From: Gonatopus flavifemur
Lineage: Eukaryota > Arthropoda > Insecta > Hymenoptera > Dryinidae
Direction: 5' to 3'
Length of the DNA stretch: 64,000 nucleotides
Assembly: GCA_018340375.1 (NCBI GenBank)
Contig: JAFFJZ010000087.1
Location: 248,001 to 312,000, forward strand
Shown here: one piece after another, positions 33,001-44,010 of the stretch
How the letters are laid out: each line of letters begins with the position of its first letter
Position numbering within the stretch: position 1 is the first letter of the stretch
Program-made: the position numbers and the translations under genes
Notes under the pieces: model-generated
Told to the model about the DNA's origin: nothing
Seen by the model: only the letters and a program-made list of their open reading frames with translations
The model's database searches: none

Positions 33001-34619
33001 TGTTTTTAGGCTGCGCGCTTTTGCCTGTGGCGACATATGATCTGAAGCTGACAGTTTATAGTCTATAGTTTAAGGTTTATAGTTTGAAGTTTTTAGAGAT
33101 GCAGTTTACACTCTAAGTTCAAAATGTCTTGATTTCAAGTTCAAGGTTATAAGATTGATGCATTGTATAAATTTACACTATGTCAATGGTACATTCGGAA
33201 TTTATCGTAATTCTCATGTATTATTGTTTCGAGGTCTCCTCCTCCATAATTGAATCTTGCAATTCACATTTATATGGAAATATACTATACTATACTACAA
33301 TCAATTAAGGTTGGTTTCTTCAAATTTTCGTCTATCAGAATTAGGAGAGATAGAAATGAGTTCAGGGGTTGGTATTCAAGAGAAGTTAGTCTTGATTGGT
33401 TATTCCTTGTTAATAACAATGAGTTTATTGAATCGAGATTAGTTGAACTTGGAGTTTCATGTATATGGGAGTGTTGGTATTTCAATCATACATTGATTCG
33501 AAATTTATTGATGGAATTCAATGAAGTTTTCGAATTGGCATCTTCTTTGTCAATTGATATGGATTAGATTTATTAATGATGTTTCATGGAAGATTATTAC
33601 AAATCTGAAAGAATAAAAAGGAGAGGCATTCATTTATTGTGGGAAATTATTTACAGAAAAAGGAGTTTGTTTAGTTTTTTTTCGTGACAAGGTTCAAGTT
33701 TTCGTTTTATTTCTTCCATCTGTACAAAAGTATTGAATATCAATTAAATTCTCTAGGGTTATCCATTGCAGGGTCTGTTTATGTTAGTTAGACATACTTG
33801 AGTTTCCGTTATTCGAGTCTATGGTTCCTTGTTGTCGATTCGGGAAGAGGCAAAAGAAGGTCGTCGGGAAATTCGTAAACTTTCGATTACGCGAAGGGAC
33901 ATAGATGTTGATCGGGCCTTGAGGAGAAAAAAAGGTGAGGGAATGTAAGATAACTGTGTTACCCTGTATTGGATGAGAATGCCAATACTACAGTGAAAAC
34001 TGTTTTATCGGTTAAGGGTCAACTATTAGTTTGAGTTGTAGTTTTCTTTCGCGTGGGTGGCTTCAAAATGAAACTAATGGTAACTATGATTCAGTATAAT
34101 TGATGTATGAGGGGTTATCGTTGTGCAGGGGTTCAGAAAATATAGAATTGAAGAAGAAAGAAAGAGAATAAAAGAAACGAAACGAAAGGAATTGAATTTG
34201 AAAAATTCATGTCCTCGTTACAACACGGAAAAAAGGCAATTTCACCAGAACTGTGGTTCATTTCACCTGAGACATCCATGAAATACGGGATTATAAAACT
34301 GAATAGTGACTCTCACCATTTCAGTCGAGTTGGTCATTTGTTGAAGAGTTACCACACATGTTTGTGAATGAGGTTCCTGTTTAATGCTTTCCTAACTCTC
34401 TGTTCAAGATGAAGTGTATAAAAATATCTGGTACGATTCACCAATACCTCTTATATACAACGTTCAACGGAGTCATAAAATATATTACAACCATACATCA
34501 ATTTTACCAAAATCAATGGTTAGATTCATCAAAAGTATTTAATGAAAAAAAATATGTACATTGAATTAAATGAAATTGTTAATATTGGGAAATTGAAAAT
34601 CATTTCACCAATCTATTCC
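33001..34619. other. Gene-free stretch
   Basis: One 105-codon frame (33,250-33,567) has no recognisable motif. No transposon end was found. The first few hundred bases may be the 3' UTR of the preceding LINE. Confidence 0.4.
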
Positions 34620-34760
34620 CAAGATTTCTGATGATGCTGATCAGCATCATCATTAAATTGGGAAGTAAATTTCGCGCCGACAGGGATTCGAACCTACCTA
34701 CCTACGCGACTAAAGCCTAACCTGCTACCGTTTGAGCTACACTATGAGACAGTAACGAGA
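34620..34760 (-). repeat. tRNA-related SINE-like sequence
   Basis: On the minus strand an A-box-like TAGCTCAAACGGTAG (34,725-34,739) is followed by a B-box GGTTCGAATCCC (34,683-34,694), in tRNA spacing. The acceptor arm does not pair, so it is not a tRNA gene. The downstream body contains a perfect 24-bp palindrome (34,631-34,654, centre GCTGATCAGC). Its outer limits are not certain. Confidence 0.55.
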
Positions 34761-34919
34761 GATCATAGAACTGAAACATAATGATCAACATCACGTGGTC
34801 AGAAGTCAGGGCCGGAGGTTGAGAATAAATATGGTCCATATTCATATGTTATATTTTCACGTGATTCTATTGAACGCTGTAATCGCTTTTAATACTCGAA
34901 TTTTTTGTTTTTTCCATAA

Positions 34920-35370
34920 CACAGGCCGACAAAATTTGACGAAAGTCCAGAACCAGAGACCAGACTTAGTATACCCGAAGGATTTTGACGCGCTGAATCC
35001 GAAACCGAGCTCAGAATTGCTCCTATACGTCTGGTTTTCGAGATATCCTAACCTAAAAGTGCAAAAAATGCGGTTTTTCGCTGTTTTTGAGGTTCTGTAA
35101 TCGAACCAGAAAAAAATTTATCAGAAAACGTAGTATGGCAATCAAAAGTACTACCCTTCCCTCTCCAAACCTATTTGGGTTTTTTCAAATATCTATTTTT
35201 CGCACTAAGATATCGTAATCTGAAATTTTACCATTCAGGGTATCAAGCCATCCACACAAAAATCGGAAAAAATTTTGCTCGGGATCAGACTATGTTCATC
35301 CTACGTTTTTGGGCTCGCTGATTCCAAATCTGGAGCCCTCTTTACCCCATCAGGTCAGGGTTTTCCAGGA
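34920..35370 (+). repeat. Left TIR of the unplaced transposon
   Basis: It runs from CACAGGCCGACAAAATTTGA to CCCCATCAGGTCAGGGTTTT and is mirrored at 38,272-38,717. The phrases CAGACGTATAGG and ATTTTGATGCGC also match in both arms. Confidence 0.85.
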
Positions 35371-36162
35371 ACTCAAGAAACAACCCTTAAAAACTACCCT
35401 CACTAAACCATAACCAGGCTGACCCACCAGACTCTATAAACAACAAGTTAAACCGCTTATTTTCCATTAAACACACAAATTCCCAGCCATTTTGATGATT
35501 CATTTATTTTTCCTTTCTCTGTATATGAACGAACTTCAAACTCACATACTACCACATCTACGTAAGCTAGAAAGCAGCGAGTGGAATGGCTCATTCTTTT
35601 CGGGATAGAAAAATTCCAGACTAACAAGCTCTCACTCCTACGTATCTCAGGGAGCAGTGCGGTTTAGTAATCTATTCTTCCATTTAAATATGTAGTTATA
35701 CCGAAATAGCAAGTTCCACATCTATAGAACCTAGCGAAAAATCAGTTTACTCGCTTATTTCTCTTCATATAGACTCCAACCTTACAAGCTCACAAGTATG
35801 TGCGACGACTATATCGTTAGTTCTTTCTTCCGACCGTTAGAGGGCAAGTGATTAGGTTTCCAATATCGGTGTACATCGAGAGAGCTGTTCCTGCAATCAA
35901 TTTCATGAAGTTAGACTTTTCCTTTTTTAGTGATTATTTTTTGCAGTTAGGGTTTTTATTTTTCGATTGATCATTCTTTGAATAACGTTGTAGCGTTTTA
36001 ATGGTAGGATGCGTAGATGATATCATTTGTCCCATGGTATATATCTATCCTCGTTAGAGATCGAGTTTCAGTGGCAGGCTGACAGATTAATCTCGTGTAA
36101 ATCGTAGTTTTCCTACATAGTGAGTTTTTAATTTTTGTGTAGCTGTAAATAGAAGCAGAAGA
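35371..36162 (+). other. 5' region of the unplaced transposon
   Basis: Non-coding sequence between the left TIR and the first ATG of the long frame. It probably holds the promoter and 5' UTR, but no motif was identified with confidence. Confidence 0.4.
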
Positions 36163-37872
36163 ATGAGTTCAAGAAATCCTTGCGCTAATAAAGTTCATAC
36201 ATTTTGTTACGTTTGTGGAAAGTATGGAACCGATCCTTACCGTCGATCAATTAATGACCTCATAAAATCCTTATACGTCAAATGTTATGGGACGTCGATG
36301 AGAAACTTGGATAAGCCATCGGTACCAACCTCAATTTGTAATACATGTAGATTGCATTTGACAAATTTCGGAAATAAAAGTATGAAGACTGAAAATGTTA
36401 TTATTCAACCAACCATTTGGCATGAGCCCGAGGATCACGTTACAGATTGTTATTTTTGTTTATGTCAAACAAAGGGGTTTTCTAAAAGGTATTTGAACAA
36501 AATCATTCACCCGAAGGTAAAGAGTGTAACACCAGCTAAACTTGGTACTGTAGGTCGTTCTGAAGAGAGACTTGTCCGATAAATTCACGAAGCAATGGAT
36601 ACTCATGAGATCGATACAACTGAAGATGTTTATTATGGAGAGAGTGATGAGCATGAAGGTCCACAATTTTTTGACCAAGCTGGATTGGATGATTTTATAC
36701 GTGACCTTAATCTTCCAAAAGATAAAGCTGAGCTTTGTGCTTCAAGACTTAAAGAGAGGAATCTACTATTACCTGGCACTGAAGTAACGGTGCACAGAAA
36801 AAGAGAAGAGCAGTTTATTGAGTACTTTTCAATGGAAAATGGGCTTGTGTATTGTAATGATATAGAAGGACTAATAAATTTATATAAAATAGATTTATAT
36901 AAACCGGAGGACTGGCGTCTCTTTGTAGATTCATCCACAGAAAGTCTGAAAGCTGTATTATTACACAACACAAATAAGTACGCTGCAATTCCAGTAGGTC
37001 ACTCAACTACACTGGAAGAGTCTTATGACAGTTTCAAATTTCTGCTGGAAACTCTAAAATACAGTACTCATAATTGGCTTATTTGCGGAGACTTCAAAAT
37101 GATTAATCTTGCAGTTGGGTTACAGTCGGGAAACACTAAATACCCTTGTTTTCTTTGCCTTTGGGATAGTCGCGCAAGGGATAAACATTGGATAACAGAA
37201 AAATGGCCATAAAGATTACAGTGGAATATTGGTTATTATAATGTTGTTCATGAAAGTCTTGTTGACAGGAACCGAGTATTATTGCCACCACCGCACATAA
37301 AACTGGGTTTGATGAAACAATATGTGAAAGCGTTGGATACCGAAGGGGAATGTTTCAATTATATCAGATCTACATTTCCGCATTTGAGTGATGCTAAAAT
37401 TAAGGCAGGTGTTTTTGTAGGGCCCGACATAAGGAAGCTTATGGAAGACGATGAGTTCATCAAGACCATGACATCTGCTGAAAAGGATGCTTGGTTGAAT
37501 TTTAAAGCTGTAGTAGAGAAATTTTTAGGAAATCACCGAGATCCACAGTTCAGAACTATCGTGACTACAATGTTACAGAACTTTGAACGATTAGGTTGTT
37601 TGATGAGTATGAAAATACATTTTCTCAAATGTCATTTAGACTATTTTCCAGATAATGTTGGAGCATTCAGCGAAGAAATGGGCGAACGGTTCCATCAAGA
37701 CTTTCAACAAAAAGAGCAACATTATCAGGGTCGATGGGATGAAAAAATGATGGCAGACTACTGCTGGTCATTGAAAAGAGAAAATAATGATCCTACTAAT
37801 CATAAGCGGAAGTCTCTTCAACGATCCTTCGACATGAAGCGCGAACGTTTTCATGAGAAAAAGAGCAATTAA
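36163..37872 (+). pseudogene. Putative transposase, 569 codons with two in-frame TAA stops
   Basis: Three open segments (36,163-36,582, 36,595-37,212, 37,213-37,872) are all in one frame, separated only by TAA at codon 140 (36,580-36,582) and codon 350 (37,210-37,212). The N-terminus has paired Cys motifs (FCYVCGKYG, ICNTCRLHL, DCYFCLCQ) suggesting a zinc-binding DNA-binding domain. The middle has WRLFVDSSTESLKAVLLHN, LICGDFKMINLAVGLQSG and PCFLCLWDSRARDKHWI. The C-terminal third has PPPHIKLGLMKQYVKALD, GVFVGPDIRKL, AWLNFKAVVEKFLGNH, KIHFLKCHLDYFPDNVGAFS and GERFHQDF. A possible DDE set is D256, D310 and E508; that is inference. Location between long TIRs supports a transposase. The clean single frame outside the two stops suggests recent decay or suppression. 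Confidence 0.7.
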
Positions 37873-37874
37873 TC

Positions 37875-38160
37875 TTGTCTGGACTGGCTAGGCAATCTGA
37901 GGTCTCGCCTTTACTGGCTGGATAATGCTGAGTCCCGCCTTGATTGGCTGGGCAATCCCAAGTCTTGCCTTCACTGGCTGGGCAATCCCAAGTCTTGCCT
38001 TCACTGGCTGGGAAATCCTTAGTCTTGCCTTTACTGGTTGGACAATGCTGAGTCCTGCCTTGATTGGCTGGGCAATCTCAATTCTTGCCTTCACTGGCTG
38101 GACCATCTCAAGTCTTGCCTTCACTGGCTGTACAATACTGTCTTGCTTTGACTGGCTGAA
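37875..38160. repeat. 30-bp minisatellite inside the transposon
   Basis: About nine copies of a unit such as TTCACTGGCTGGGCAATCCC plus AAGTCTTGCC follow within a few bases of the stop of the long frame. Adjacent units near 37,960-38,020 are identical. Because 30 is a multiple of three, both strands stay open across it (79 codons plus, 78 codons minus), which is a by-product. Confidence 0.85.
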
Positions 38161-38271
38161 GTAGGTGGATTCGCCCGCTTGTCATATGGGATGCGATTCA
38201 GCTCGCTGTTTCCAAGTCAGGTGGATTAGTCTATTTGTGTTCGAGTGGGGGTGGTTTTTAGGGGTGATTTT

Positions 38272-38717
38272 CCAAGTTTACGAAAAACCCCGACCTGATG
38301 GGGTGAAAAAGGCTCCAGATTCGGAATCGGCGACCCCAAAAACGTAAGACGAACATAGTCTAATCCCGAGCAAAATTTTTTTTTATTTTTTTGTGGAGGG
38401 CTTAATACCCTAAATGGTAAAATTTGAGATTAGGATATCTTGGTGGAAAAAATAGATATTTGAAAAAATCCAAATAGGTTTGGAAGGGGAAAAGTAGTAC
38501 TTTTGATTGCCATACTACGTTTTCTGATAAATGTTCTTCTGGTCCAGTTACAGAACCTCAAAAACAGCAAAAAACCGCATTTTTTGCACTTTTAGGTTAG
38601 GATATCTCGAAAACCAGACGTATAGGAGCAATTCTGAGCTCGGTTTCGGATTCAGCGCATCAAAATCCTTCGGGTATGATAAGTCTGGTCTCTGGTTTAA
38701 AAATTTGTAGGCCTGTG
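38272..38717 (-). repeat. Right TIR of the unplaced transposon
   Basis: Inverted copy of 34,920-35,370, from TTTTCCAAGTTTACG to TAGGCCTGTG. It differs from the left arm by scattered substitutions and small indels. Confidence 0.85.
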
Positions 38718-38720
38718 TAA

Positions 38721-39466
38721 TTGAATGATTTTAAATCTTTTGGTTTTCATATTTCTCATACATCTCATATGAGTAATATTACTACCCTAAAATTCATGTA
38801 ATTCATTTAAACCCATCGACTCACCCGTATGAAAGTTTGCTCTGTTCATTTCTATAAACTTGCAAAATTTGCATATTGTTTTTCCATGTTTTGAGGAAAA
38901 TAGGGAAAAGAACAAGGAAATTCTGCGAGGACGAGGAAAACTTCCCTGAGGAGCACCCAGATGGCAAAAGTTTCAAAAAATAGATCTCATTGGATCCTTT
39001 CGGAACCACAAAATGAATCCCTTAAATGTTAGCAGAGAAGAGTTTTTGGGCAATTCAAATCGCCTTTTGTCATACTATGTATTGTATTGTAAAACCGTCA
39101 TTGAGACTGAAAAATGTTTCATCTAATTGTATCTATAAAATATATATCTCAGGTCAATGGAATTTAACTCTGATGGAGGAAATGATTTTTTACTTCCTGA
39201 AAGACTATGCGTTCAAGAATGATTTTATTCATTGGAATGATATCTGATCAATTCAAAAAATATTTTTTGATCGAACAAAGATCGAATGTGATTAACCGCA
39301 TGACTAGTGGTGGGTGATATTTCCAAGAATATCGATATTGGGGTAACTGAAATGTCGATATGTGATAAATATCGGAACCGAAGTATCGATATTCTTCCGA
39401 TATTATATCAATGATATTGATAATCACATGTATACATACATAAATATCGTTTGAAGAATTTGTTAT
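38721..39466. other. Gene-free stretch with ATCGATAT-rich patch
   Basis: Nothing coding. From 39,305 a TAGTGGTGGGTGATATTTCC end leads into a patch full of ATCGATAT and ATATCGG, resembling, in inverted form, the ATATTGCCCATCACT end at about 54,067-54,082. It may be one end of a decayed MITE. Confidence 0.4.
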
Positions 39467-40825
39467 GGGGTCGTCCATAAATCACGTAAGACGTTTAGGG
39501 GAGGGGGGGGGGGTAGTACCAGAATCTTACGTAAGATGAAGAGTTTTGACAATGCAACTGAATAATGAGGAATAGTTGAAATTATTTTGAACTACATAAT
39601 CTTTCCTTCAACTTCCGAGTATCTAAAACATTATTATGAGTTTTGTTACTTGACTATTTACAATTCCAGTTCAAACGAAATATAGGACTATGAAAAAACA
39701 AACACTTTGAAGCTGAATTTTTGTTCCTTTTAAAACTTGATTTAAATGAATTATTTTGATCTAATTTATTGGTTCTGTTTGGTTTGGGAAGTGAATTTAA
39801 TGTTCAGATATATAGTAATGTATCTGTGGAGTGCTTTCCATTTTCAACTTCAACGATCTGTCTACATCATTGACGTCTACTATATATTGTATCATGGATA
39901 TGTAAAAATTCTTGTAAAAAATCGAACACTCAGTGAGCTCTCCTATGGGCAGGAATTTCTAGGAGATTTTTGGAGAATTGATTTGGGATATCCAAGTTGC
40001 AGACATATGCGATCAGTCAATGTTTCTCTCTCATACAATTCCCAAGGAGCATAGAACGAATAAGTCATCCAAATTTTCGTTGACTAGCATGTCATTTTTG
40101 AACGGAAAACAAATTCGAGAAGAATTCGTACAGTAGATTTGAATAGTATTAGTTCAAATTCGATGAACGCCACGAAACCAGAGCTATGATAGCATTTTAA
40201 AATACTTCTTTATGGAGAAAGTCACAAACACGTAAATGTGCAGAAAGGGGCAATATACAGCACAATTTGTTAGAAACACCAAATTTTTGGTAAACAGTAT
40301 TTCAAATGTTTTTTCTGGTTAAAGTTTCATAGCAATTCATAAGAAAATGGTCTTATTATGAAACACTATGAATTTTGCAACAGGATATTCATAAGTAAAC
40401 CACGAAGATTTGTAATGTTACTCTAATATGAATCAATTTCTCCTGACATTATGGATCTCTTATTGATCTCAATTACCTTCAAACCTCACGAAGAACCTTT
40501 CTTCATCTCCAATTCGCGGAATATCACTTGTTCCTTTCTATATCTTCTTCAAGGTTGTCCCTTTCGTGGATGGATTAGTGGTTGTGATAGAAAACAGCCC
40601 GAATGTAATAGCAACGACTTAAAAATTAATGATCGAGAGGGATGTGGAACCTTTTATAGGTTAATTGTAATGAACACCGCTCATATAATGTTGGAGGAAG
40701 AATTTATTTGTTTAACCATAAAAGTCTCGAATTATACATCATCCCTTCTTCCTCCGTCGGTCGTGATCTTTGAGAATGTCTCTACAAACAAACAAAAATT
40801 TACAAGATTTTGGATTATCCTACAC

Positions 40826-41061
40826 CAAGAGAAAAAGCATGCTTCAGAAGCATGACACACTTCAATGCTTCCAACGCATTTGTTACAACGTACTCTTAAC
40901 GCTCGGGACTCATGCAGTTGACGTACGAGACCATGCTTTTTGGGTATGTGTCACATGCTTCCTAAGCATGGGTACCGAGCGTTGGAAGCACGTTATGACA
41001 AATGCATTAGAAACTTCAGTGTGTCATACTTCTGCAGTATGCTTTTTCTCTCGGTGTAAGC
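40826..41061. repeat. Large imperfect palindrome
   Basis: CCAAGAGAAAAAGCATGCTT at the left pairs with the right arm ending ATGCTTTTTCTCTCGGTG. The arms are about 67 bases with some mismatches, and the centre has further GCATG-rich short inversions. It is probably a foldback element or MITE nested in the larger element. Confidence 0.7.
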
Positions 41062-41840
41062 GCTCGTCATACAACTTGTGTCGAACTCGAGAAAATCTCT
41101 AAACTACACACGTAAGGAAGCAGTATGCGTAACTTGCAATAAGTACGGTAACTGTCCCTCAGGTATGCGTATATAACTTTGATTTGCAATGAATCTACCT
41201 GTACGTTCCGCTCGCAATAAGATGAAGTCGAGGGGACTCAGCTGAAAAGAATCTGTGAGGTAAACCTCTCATTTGAATTCTCGTTCACGAGAGTGTGTAT
41301 GTGACCTGGTTTAGTAATCGAGAAGATATTCTCAAGTTCAATTTTACATTGATTTTCACCTATATTTATATTGTGGAATGTTTATTTTGAATCACATGCG
41401 ACTACAACATCTGTCGGTTTTGTTTATAAGCTTTGTTATCGAATTATCGAATGATTTGATAACGCGCGAGGTATCTTATCATTGGTCATTGATGTATAAT
41501 ATTATATATCGATTATGGATCGATTGTTTGTCAAATTTGAATGATCTTACATTCCGAGACTTTGCTGTAAAGGTGCAAGAAATCTTTAATAATCGTTTTT
41601 ATTTTGACGCGGTCTTTAATTCTTGCTTAGAATTTTGTCTGGTGCACTCGCATGTGATTCTCTGTTCTCTTTCCACGTTTTTCGTCGATCGAACGCTATT
41701 ATGTCATCGCTTATATGTTAGTTACTAGTGTAGGTACCAGAATACATACATCGTTCGTGTGCCGACGATGTTGACATTTTTTCATAACGCGTTCGCTCGA
41801 CGACTTTTCGTTCGCTTTTCTACTCCCGATACTTTGCGTG
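41062..41840. other. Non-coding interior of the nested element
   Basis: A 116-codon plus-strand frame (41,378-41,728) has no recognisable motif or start context and is not annotated. Nothing else was seen. Confidence 0.4.
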
Positions 41841-41842
41841 TA

Positions 41843-43163
41843 CGAGGTGTGTTCAAAAGGTAAGGTGACTTCTCAAATTTCGCGGGCAACGTACTTTCGA
41901 TCATCGATTTTTTTGTTTTGTTATGTTGGCACACTCTCCCCGAACATCTGTACCAAGTTTCAAGTGTATAGCATTTTTTGTTTGGTTGTGAGAGGCGTAA
42001 AGGTTATGAGTGTTTTGCGTGCTCGGCGATTTCCTGCTATCGAAAGATATGGATCAAAGGATTTGCATCAAATTTTGTGTAAAAAATGAAATAAAGTGCT
42101 CCGAAACACTTAAAATGTTGACAGTAGCATACGGTGAAACTGTTCTGAGTAAAAAAAATGTTTACAAGTGGTACAAACTCTTCCAAGATGGCCGGGAAGA
42201 TGCCAATGACGAGCCTCGCTTTGGACGCCCAAGCACGTCAACAACTGATGAAAACGTTCAAGCAGTGGAGAAAATTGTTTTGGAAAATCGTCGAATCACT
42301 ATCAGAGAAGTTGCTGAGGATGTTGGTTTATCGCTTGGCTCGTGCCATGAAATTTTTTCTAACGTTTTGGGCATGAGACATGTGTCAGCGAAGTTTGTTC
42401 CGAAATTGCTAAATTTTGACCAAAAGAAACGTCGCATGAGCATCGCTCAAGAACTGTTGAATGACGTCAACGACGACCCAGATTCACTCAAAAGGGTCAT
42501 AACTGGTGATGAATCATGGGTATATGGTTATGATGTCGAAACCAAAGTCCAATCGTCCCAATGGAAGACCCCAGATGGGCCAAGACCGAAAAAAGCACGC
42601 CAAGTTCGATCAAATGTCAAAGTTTTGCTCACTGTTTTCTTCGATTACTATGGCGTGGTGCATCAAGAGTTCTTACCATATGGTCGTACGGTCAATAAAC
42701 AGTATTATCTTGAAGTTATGCGCCGTTTGCGAGAAGCAATACGAAGGAAACGTCCAGAATTGTGGAAAAATAATTCATGGCTTTTGCATCACGATAATGC
42801 CCCTGCTCACTCATCTTTGCTTGTGAGAGATTTTTTGGACAAAAACAACACCACAATCATGCCTCAGCCACCATATTCACCGGATTTGGCCCCATGTGAC
42901 TTTTTCTTGTTCCCAAAACTAAAGAGACCTATGGAAGGACGGAGATTTGCAACGATTGAAGAGATGAAGACTGCATCGCTGGAAGAGCTCAAGGCTATAC
43001 CGAAAAGTGCTTATGGAAAGTGCTTTGAGGATTGGAAAAACCGTTGGCATAAGTGTATTGTATCTGAGGGGGGTACTTTGAAGGGGACAACATAAATATT
43101 GATAAATAAATAAATATTTTTTCTTAAAAATACAAAGTCACCTCACTTTTTGAACACACCTCG
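41843..43163 (+). mobile_element. Mariner transposon, 1,321 bp, apparently complete
   Basis: The ends are CGAGGTGTGTTCAAAA and TTTTTGAACACACCTCG, inverted and nearly perfect over about 28 bases, and TA flanks both sides (41,841-41,842 and 43,164-43,165). One open transposase frame fills most of it. Length, TIR size and TA target are normal for mariner. Confidence 0.92.
42049..43095 (+). CDS. Mariner transposase (DD34D)
   Basis: The 348-residue protein cuts and pastes the element at TA. I start it at the ATG at 42,049 (MDQRICIKFCVKNE), since mariner transposases begin at this point; the frame also opens 13 codons upstream. The HTH region includes GETVLSKKNVYKWYKLFQDG and ITIREVAEDVGLSLGSCHEI. 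The catalytic core has ITGDESWVYGY (D154), LLHHDNAPAHSS (D249) and PPYSPDLAPCDFFLFPKLK (D284), giving the mariner DD34D spacing. The hallmark SPDLAPCDFFLF block is perfect. No stop or frameshift is present, so the copy may be functional. Subfamily was not assigned. Confidence 0.92.
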   Translation: MDQRICIKFCVKNEIKCSETLKMLTVAYGETVLSKKNVYKWYKLFQDGREDANDEPRFGRPSTSTTDENVQAVEKIVLENRRITIREVAEDVGLSLGSCHEIFSNVLGMRHVSAKFVPKLLNFDQKKRRMSIAQELLNDVNDDPDSLKRVITGDESWVYGYDVETKVQSSQWKTPDGPRPKKARQVRSNVKVLLTVFFDYYGVVHQEFLPYGRTVNKQYYLEVMRRLREAIRRKRPELWKNNSWLLHHDNAPAHSSLLVRDFLDKNNTTIMPQPPYSPDLAPCDFFLFPKLKRPMEGRRFATIEEMKTASLEELKAIPKSAYGKCFEDWKNRWHKCIVSEGGTLKGTT

Positions 43164-43455
43164 TATACCTTATTTTCATCGAAGGTATATGAACACGTCT
43201 TTGTCTCTTTATAATTTAATTATTCATTTTTCACTTGGAAATTATTTTGTGTTCTTTCACTATCGCGCGGTTTTGTAACCGTATGAATGTCTATGATACA
43301 TTCGTACCGTTACAAAGTCCTATGAATTTGTTCCTATGATTCCTCATGAATATCGATGAATTTATATTCACAAAGATTCTTGATGAATCATAGGCACATA
43401 TTCATAGGGCTTCGTGGTTTACTCATGAATATCCTGTTGAAAAATTTATAGTATA

Positions 43456-44010
43456 GGGTGCATAGGTCTAAACAAAAAAATTACATTTTCAGATGGTTAC
43501 ATGATTGGAAAGCGCTCAAACTGGGCCGGGCTCACGTGAGAGAGGCATTCACTCATGACATATGTATGCCCCGTACACGGAGAAACAAAAGTTGTTGAGT
43601 CTACTTGCGCGAGAGTAGAAATATCGCTGTCAAAATGTAGTTCGGGTTGAAACCAAAAATTTTGTATTATACGTGATTCACAATCTCACATGGGAGTAGG
43701 AGAATGGTATGATGACGAGGATATTGATGTTCAGCAACTTCCAAGTATTGGGAATTCAGAAGAAAATCAAGGAATCCCTATTATCTCATCCATACCTGAA
43801 TGGTTGGTGAGTCCATGGCCCAATGCTGATTGAATACGTGACAAGGAAAGAACATAGGGATGAGAATCCTTGGGATGGACTCGAATTTTCATTTGATTCT
43901 GGATATTTCAAAAACGTTATATTCTGTATCCAAGTATATTAATAAATAGTTGAATTTGAAAAGTTGACAATCATTCATATTGAACTATCATTGAATCATT
44001 TATGTTCTTG
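43456..44010. other. Non-coding part of the outer nested element
   Basis: No gene. An ACACGGAGAAACAAAAG phrase at about 43,574 resembles the end of the foldback MITE at 24,878 but has no partner nearby. Confidence 0.4.

Larger units (their letters stand above)
34920..38717 (+). mobile_element. Unplaced 3.8-kb DNA transposon with long TIRs
   Basis: The ends are CACAGGCC and GGCCTGTG, with TAA on both sides (34,917-34,919 and 38,718-38,720). TIRs of about 450 bp (34,920-35,370 and 38,272-38,717) are about 90% alike by eye; the left arm has about 11 extra bases near its start. One long reading frame with two in-frame stops lies between them, followed by a 30-bp minisatellite. CAC ends and a 3-bp duplication recall the CACTA/Chapaev group, but the protein does not show motifs that I can tie to any named superfamily. 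Confidence 0.85.
40365..43455. mobile_element. Nested TIR element carrying the mariner
   Basis: CAACAGGATATTCATAAGTA continuing to 40,407 and its complement ending ATCCTGTTG at 43,439 are near-identical inverted arms, and similarity extends outward for another 10-15 bases (ACTATGAATTTTG against AAAAATTTATAGT). Without the mariner the element is about 1.8 kb. The CCTGTTGAAAAA end matches the terminus of the CCAATAG repeat family. A target duplication was not resolved. The non-mariner interior has frames of up to 134 codons without motifs. Confidence 0.55.

Noticed and set aside
33250..33567. 105-codon plus-strand frame
   Set aside because: No motif, AT-rich composition and an overlapping frame of similar length.
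34674..34746. tRNA gene
   Set aside because: A and B boxes are present but the acceptor arm does not pair; better read as a SINE-like head.
37888..38164. Open frames over the 30-bp minisatellite on both strands
   Set aside because: A unit length divisible by three keeps all frames open; no independent coding evidence.
40451..40855. 134-codon plus-strand frame
   Set aside because: It runs into the palindrome at 40,826 and has no recognisable domain.
41378..41728. 116-codon plus-strand frame beside the mariner
   Set aside because: No motif; hydrophobic composition follows from T-rich sequence.
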